Source: Pseudomonadota bacterium (lineage in GTDB: Bacteria > Chloroflexota > UBA6077 > JAJPGT01). Taken from it: DNA of 64,000 nt. The position numbers and the translations under genes were made by a program. This document shows, in pieces, positions 62,330-64,000 of the stretch. The stretch is from the NCBI GenBank assembly GCA_021325655.1, contig JAJPGT010000088.1, positions 145,350-209,349 of the forward strand. The letters are read 5' to 3'. Within the stretch, counting starts at the first letter, position 1, and every line of letters begins with the position of its first letter. The notes under the pieces are model-generated. The model was not told the DNA's origin, ran no database searches, and worked only from the letters and a program-made list of their open reading frames with translations.

Positions 62330-62632
62330 TCAGCGCCCGACGGACACGGACTTCGTCAGCCGCCGCCCCAGCGCCTCCAGCCGCTCTTGATCTAGCCCGA
62401 AGCGCGCCGCGAGCGCCAGCGCCCAGGCGGGAATGTCCTCGGCCGGCGCCGGCGCCCGGCACAGGCCGATTTCGGCGGCCGTGGCGCGCGTGCAGCCGAG
62501 CGCGCTGGCCAGCTCGCCCAGTGTGGCCGGCCAGCGGCCGGCGACGAAGAACGGGTCATCGAGCGCCTGGGCCCTCGCGAACGCGCGTTCGAGGATGCGC
62601 CTGCGCAGCGCCAGATCGCCATCCAGGCTCAT
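62330..62632 (-). CDS. island HTH-like paralog A
   Basis: 100 residues. RWPATLGELASALGC, TRATAAEIGLCRAP and LAARFGLDQERLEALGRRL form a pattern shared with two other genes in this island. The first part looks like a helix-turn-helix (LGELASALGC-T-RATAAEIGL); the second resembles a further helical hairpin. GGAGGGAAGC precedes the ATG. Family not recognised; a small DNA-binding protein is a reasonable guess. Confidence 0.6.
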   Translation of the reverse strand: MSLDGDLALRRRILERAFARAQALDDPFFVAGRWPATLGELASALGCTRATAAEIGLCRAPAPAEDIPAWALALAARFGLDQERLEALGRRLTKSVSVGR

Positions 62633-62961
62633 GCTTCCCTCCCCGCGGGGTGTGCCCCGGCCCCAGTCTAGCCCGCCCCGGCGCGCCCGTACAGGCCTCC
62701 AGACTGCCCGTTTCGGGTACTTCGAGCAGTCTTTGCGCCCAGCCGCCCAGGGCCTGGCCGGTGCCGGAACTCCATAACCACCCGGCCGGGATCGGCCGAC
62801 GGATGTGATGGTCTTGCATTCATGGAAAGGCGGCGAAAGGCGGCAAAGTCTCTCAGTTTGCCGCCTTTATGTGTCCGCTAAATCTGTCGTCATACCGGAG
62901 AGCGGACCTGGGCGCTCCCCGCCGCCCAGGGTCTCGGCCGGTGGCTCCGCGGCCGGTGAGG
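62633..62961. other. non-coding stretch with a 12-bp-arm inverted repeat
   Basis: AAAGGCGGCAAA (62836-62847) and TTTGCCGCCTTT (62857-62868) enclose GTCTCTCAG; an extra half-copy GGAAAGGCGGCG lies just left (62824-62835). It is 3' of the nuclease operon and could terminate it, or be a recombination or replication site. Otherwise no gene. Confidence 0.55.
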
Positions 62962-63276
62962 TCAGGGCGATGGCGGATCGGACGTCAGCGCCAGGAAATC
63001 GGCCAGCCGCAGGAGCACCACGTCCCGGGCGTGCGCCTGGCCGGCGGCGTGCAGCACCACGATGGGCACCTGCCCGTTCCGTGCCGCGGCCTGGGCTTGC
63101 TCCAGCGCGGTTTCGAGCCAGGCGGGCAGCGTCTGGCGCTGCTTGACCTCCACGCTCCAGCGGGCGTGCGCCACGTCCGGCGTCGCGCCCCGCGCCCGGC
63201 CGGAGACCGGCACCCGCCGGCCGCCCAGGCGCTGGGCGATGGCGCGTTCGGTCCGCTTCCAGGCCGGGTCAGCCAT
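62962..63276 (-). CDS. small PD-(D/E)XK nuclease-like protein
   Basis: 104 residues from the ATG at 63276. An N-terminal helix (WKRTERAIAQRLGGRRVPVSG) is followed by TPDVAHARWSVEVKQR, giving the PD-x(8-10)-ExK core of restriction-like/Holliday-resolvase nucleases, then LPAWLETALEQAQAAA. Phage and plasmid proteins of this size with this motif act as resolvases or penetration-protein-like nucleases. Coupled (TGATG) to paralog B upstream. Confidence 0.7.
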   Translation of the reverse strand: MADPAWKRTERAIAQRLGGRRVPVSGRARGATPDVAHARWSVEVKQRQTLPAWLETALEQAQAAARNGQVPIVVLHAAGQAHARDVVLLRLADFLALTSDPPSP

Positions 63277-63566
63277 CAGCGCCCCGGCGCGAGCCGCCAG
63301 CCGACAGCCGCCACCCGCGCCGGGTCCAGGTGGAAGCGTGCCACGATGCCGTCTGTCCAGGCGGAGACGTCTGCATCTGTCTCGGGAGCCTGACACAGGC
63401 CGATGGCCGCGGCGATGCTGCGGCCACAGCCCAGCGCCCCGGCCAGGGCGCCCAGCGTGCCCGGCCAGCGCCAGGCAACGCGTGACGGATCGTGCCCCCA
63501 GGCGGCGAGCCAGAACACCTGTTCCGCGAACGTCGGGATGATCACGCGCTCGGCGTCCTGCACCAT
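63276..63566 (-). CDS. island HTH-like paralog B
   Basis: 96 residues from the ATG at 63566 (GGAG upstream). RWPGTLGALAGALGC, RSIAAAIGLCQAPE and VARFHLDPARVAAVGWRL align without gaps to paralogs A and C. It is the middle gene of a leftward operon C-B-nuclease. No family recognised. Confidence 0.6.
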   Translation of the reverse strand: MVQDAERVIIPTFAEQVFWLAAWGHDPSRVAWRWPGTLGALAGALGCGRSIAAAIGLCQAPETDADVSAWTDGIVARFHLDPARVAAVGWRLAPGR

Positions 63567-63577
63567 GGCGCACTCCA

Positions 63578-63886
63578 CTACCAGGCGATCTGCTGGGCGA
63601 CAGCCGCCACCCGCGCCGGGTCCAATCCAAAGCGAGCGGCGATGTACTCCACCCAGAGCGGAATCTCGGCCGGCTCGGGAGCCCGGCAGCGGCCGACCTG
63701 GGCGGCCGTCGCGTGATCGCAGCCCAGCGCCCCGGCCAGCGCGCAGAGCGTGCCCGGCCAGCGGGGCGCCACGCGCCACAGCTCGCGGCTGTGGGCGGTC
63801 CGCTCGAACACCCGATCCCAGAGCGGAATCACCGGCGCCGGAGCCGGGAACCGCACCTGGCGCAGAGACGTCGTCGTGGTGGCCAT
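63578..63886 (-). CDS. island HTH-like paralog C
   Basis: 102 residues. RWPGTLCALAGALGC, HATAAQVGRCRAPEP and IAARFGLDPARVAAVAQQI are the shared elements. The N-terminal 35 residues are unique. The ATG is preceded by an unusual purine run of repeated GGAGAA units, a very strong ribosome binding site. First gene of the C-B-nuclease operon. Confidence 0.6.
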   Translation of the reverse strand: MATTTTSLRQVRFPAPAPVIPLWDRVFERTAHSRELWRVAPRWPGTLCALAGALGCDHATAAQVGRCRAPEPAEIPLWVEYIAARFGLDPARVAAVAQQIAW

Positions 63887-63978
63887 GCTCCTTCTCCTCC
63901 TTCTCCTCCTTCACCCGCCCGCCGCCCGGGGCCGGAGCAGGCTCCCGGCCGGCGAGACGCATTCCCCGACTCTGACAG

Positions 63979-63994
63979 ATTGTTCAACAACAAT
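63979..63994. promoter_or_regulatory. AT-rich palindrome upstream of the paralog operon
   Basis: ATTGTT-CAAC-AACAAT, a perfect 6-bp inverted repeat in otherwise GC-rich DNA, about 95 bases before paralog C. It could be an operator for one of the helix-turn-helix-like products. Confidence 0.45.
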
Positions 63995-64000
63995 GTCCCA

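Noticed and set aside
60488..64000. Complete prophage
   Set aside because: No capsid, portal, terminase or tail gene is visible; only one end of an integrated element is in the window.

Overview
The window is GC-rich and densely coded. Gene content suggests a bacterium of the Chloroflexota, most likely class Thermomicrobia (Sphaerobacter/Thermomicrobium-like). The clues are a split cytochrome b6/subunit IV-Rieske-dihaem cytochrome c complex, an LDH-type malate dehydrogenase, several secreted beta-propellers, many GTG/TTG starts, apparently leaderless repressor genes and -10 boxes of the TACAAT/TACACT/TATACT type. The taxonomic call is inference; no rRNA gene is present.

Layout: 1-9.9 kb is a rightward housekeeping block: recG, rsmD, coaD, a coiled-coil protein, then DUF177-rpmF-fabD-fabG-accC-nusB-acpP (fatty acid synthesis) and tatC behind a long structured leader. 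10-14 kb runs leftward: cupin, clpX, clpP, tig and tRNA-Leu. 14.2-17.8 kb is a sugar-type ABC importer without its ATPase and with one frameshifted permease. 17.9-24.4 kb holds a BNR-repeat protein, a divergent GroEL-like protein, rpmG with tRNA-Tyr and tRNA-Thr, a secreted propeller, and a small DsrE-family gene with an in-frame TGA exactly where its redox cysteine is expected (candidate selenoprotein). 24.4-25.6 kb contains decayed cupin and pirin genes. 25.6-32.2 kb has yceI/marR, an alcohol dehydrogenase, and isocitrate dehydrogenase, a PEPCK/HPr-kinase-like ATPase and malate dehydrogenase.

32.5-37.1 kb is a four-gene signalling operon: a histidine kinase with an ethylene-receptor-like sensor, a response regulator, a REC-GAF-PAS-kinase hybrid and a membrane protein. 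37.8-39.1 kb is an arsenic module (arsR-arsM) with two matched operators, then an NHL-repeat lipoprotein. 40.1-46.5 kb has a sigma-70 factor with a tiny zinc-finger partner, rsgA, rpsU, zinc-ribbon genes, a cytochrome-sulfite oxidase-like fusion divergent from a cyclic-nucleotide-domain protein, an atypical response regulator and tRNA-Ala. 46.6-51 kb has a lipid kinase, a zincin and lysA. 51-54.7 kb is the quinol:cytochrome c oxidoreductase operon. 55-60.2 kb has an M50 protease, tyrA, and the leftward tRNA-Trp-secE-nusG-rplK-rplA-rplJ-rplL cluster.

From tRNA-Arg(TCT) at 60.4 kb to the window end is an integrated element: a tyrosine recombinase starting 3 nt after the tRNA, a zinc-motif protein, a PD-(D/E)XK-like nuclease and three paralogous ~100-residue helix-turn-helix-like proteins that I do not recognise. 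The most interesting signals are the candidate DsrE selenoprotein, the GroEL-like protein lacking two of three ATPase aspartates, the ethylene-receptor-like sensor kinase and the paralog/nuclease set in the island.
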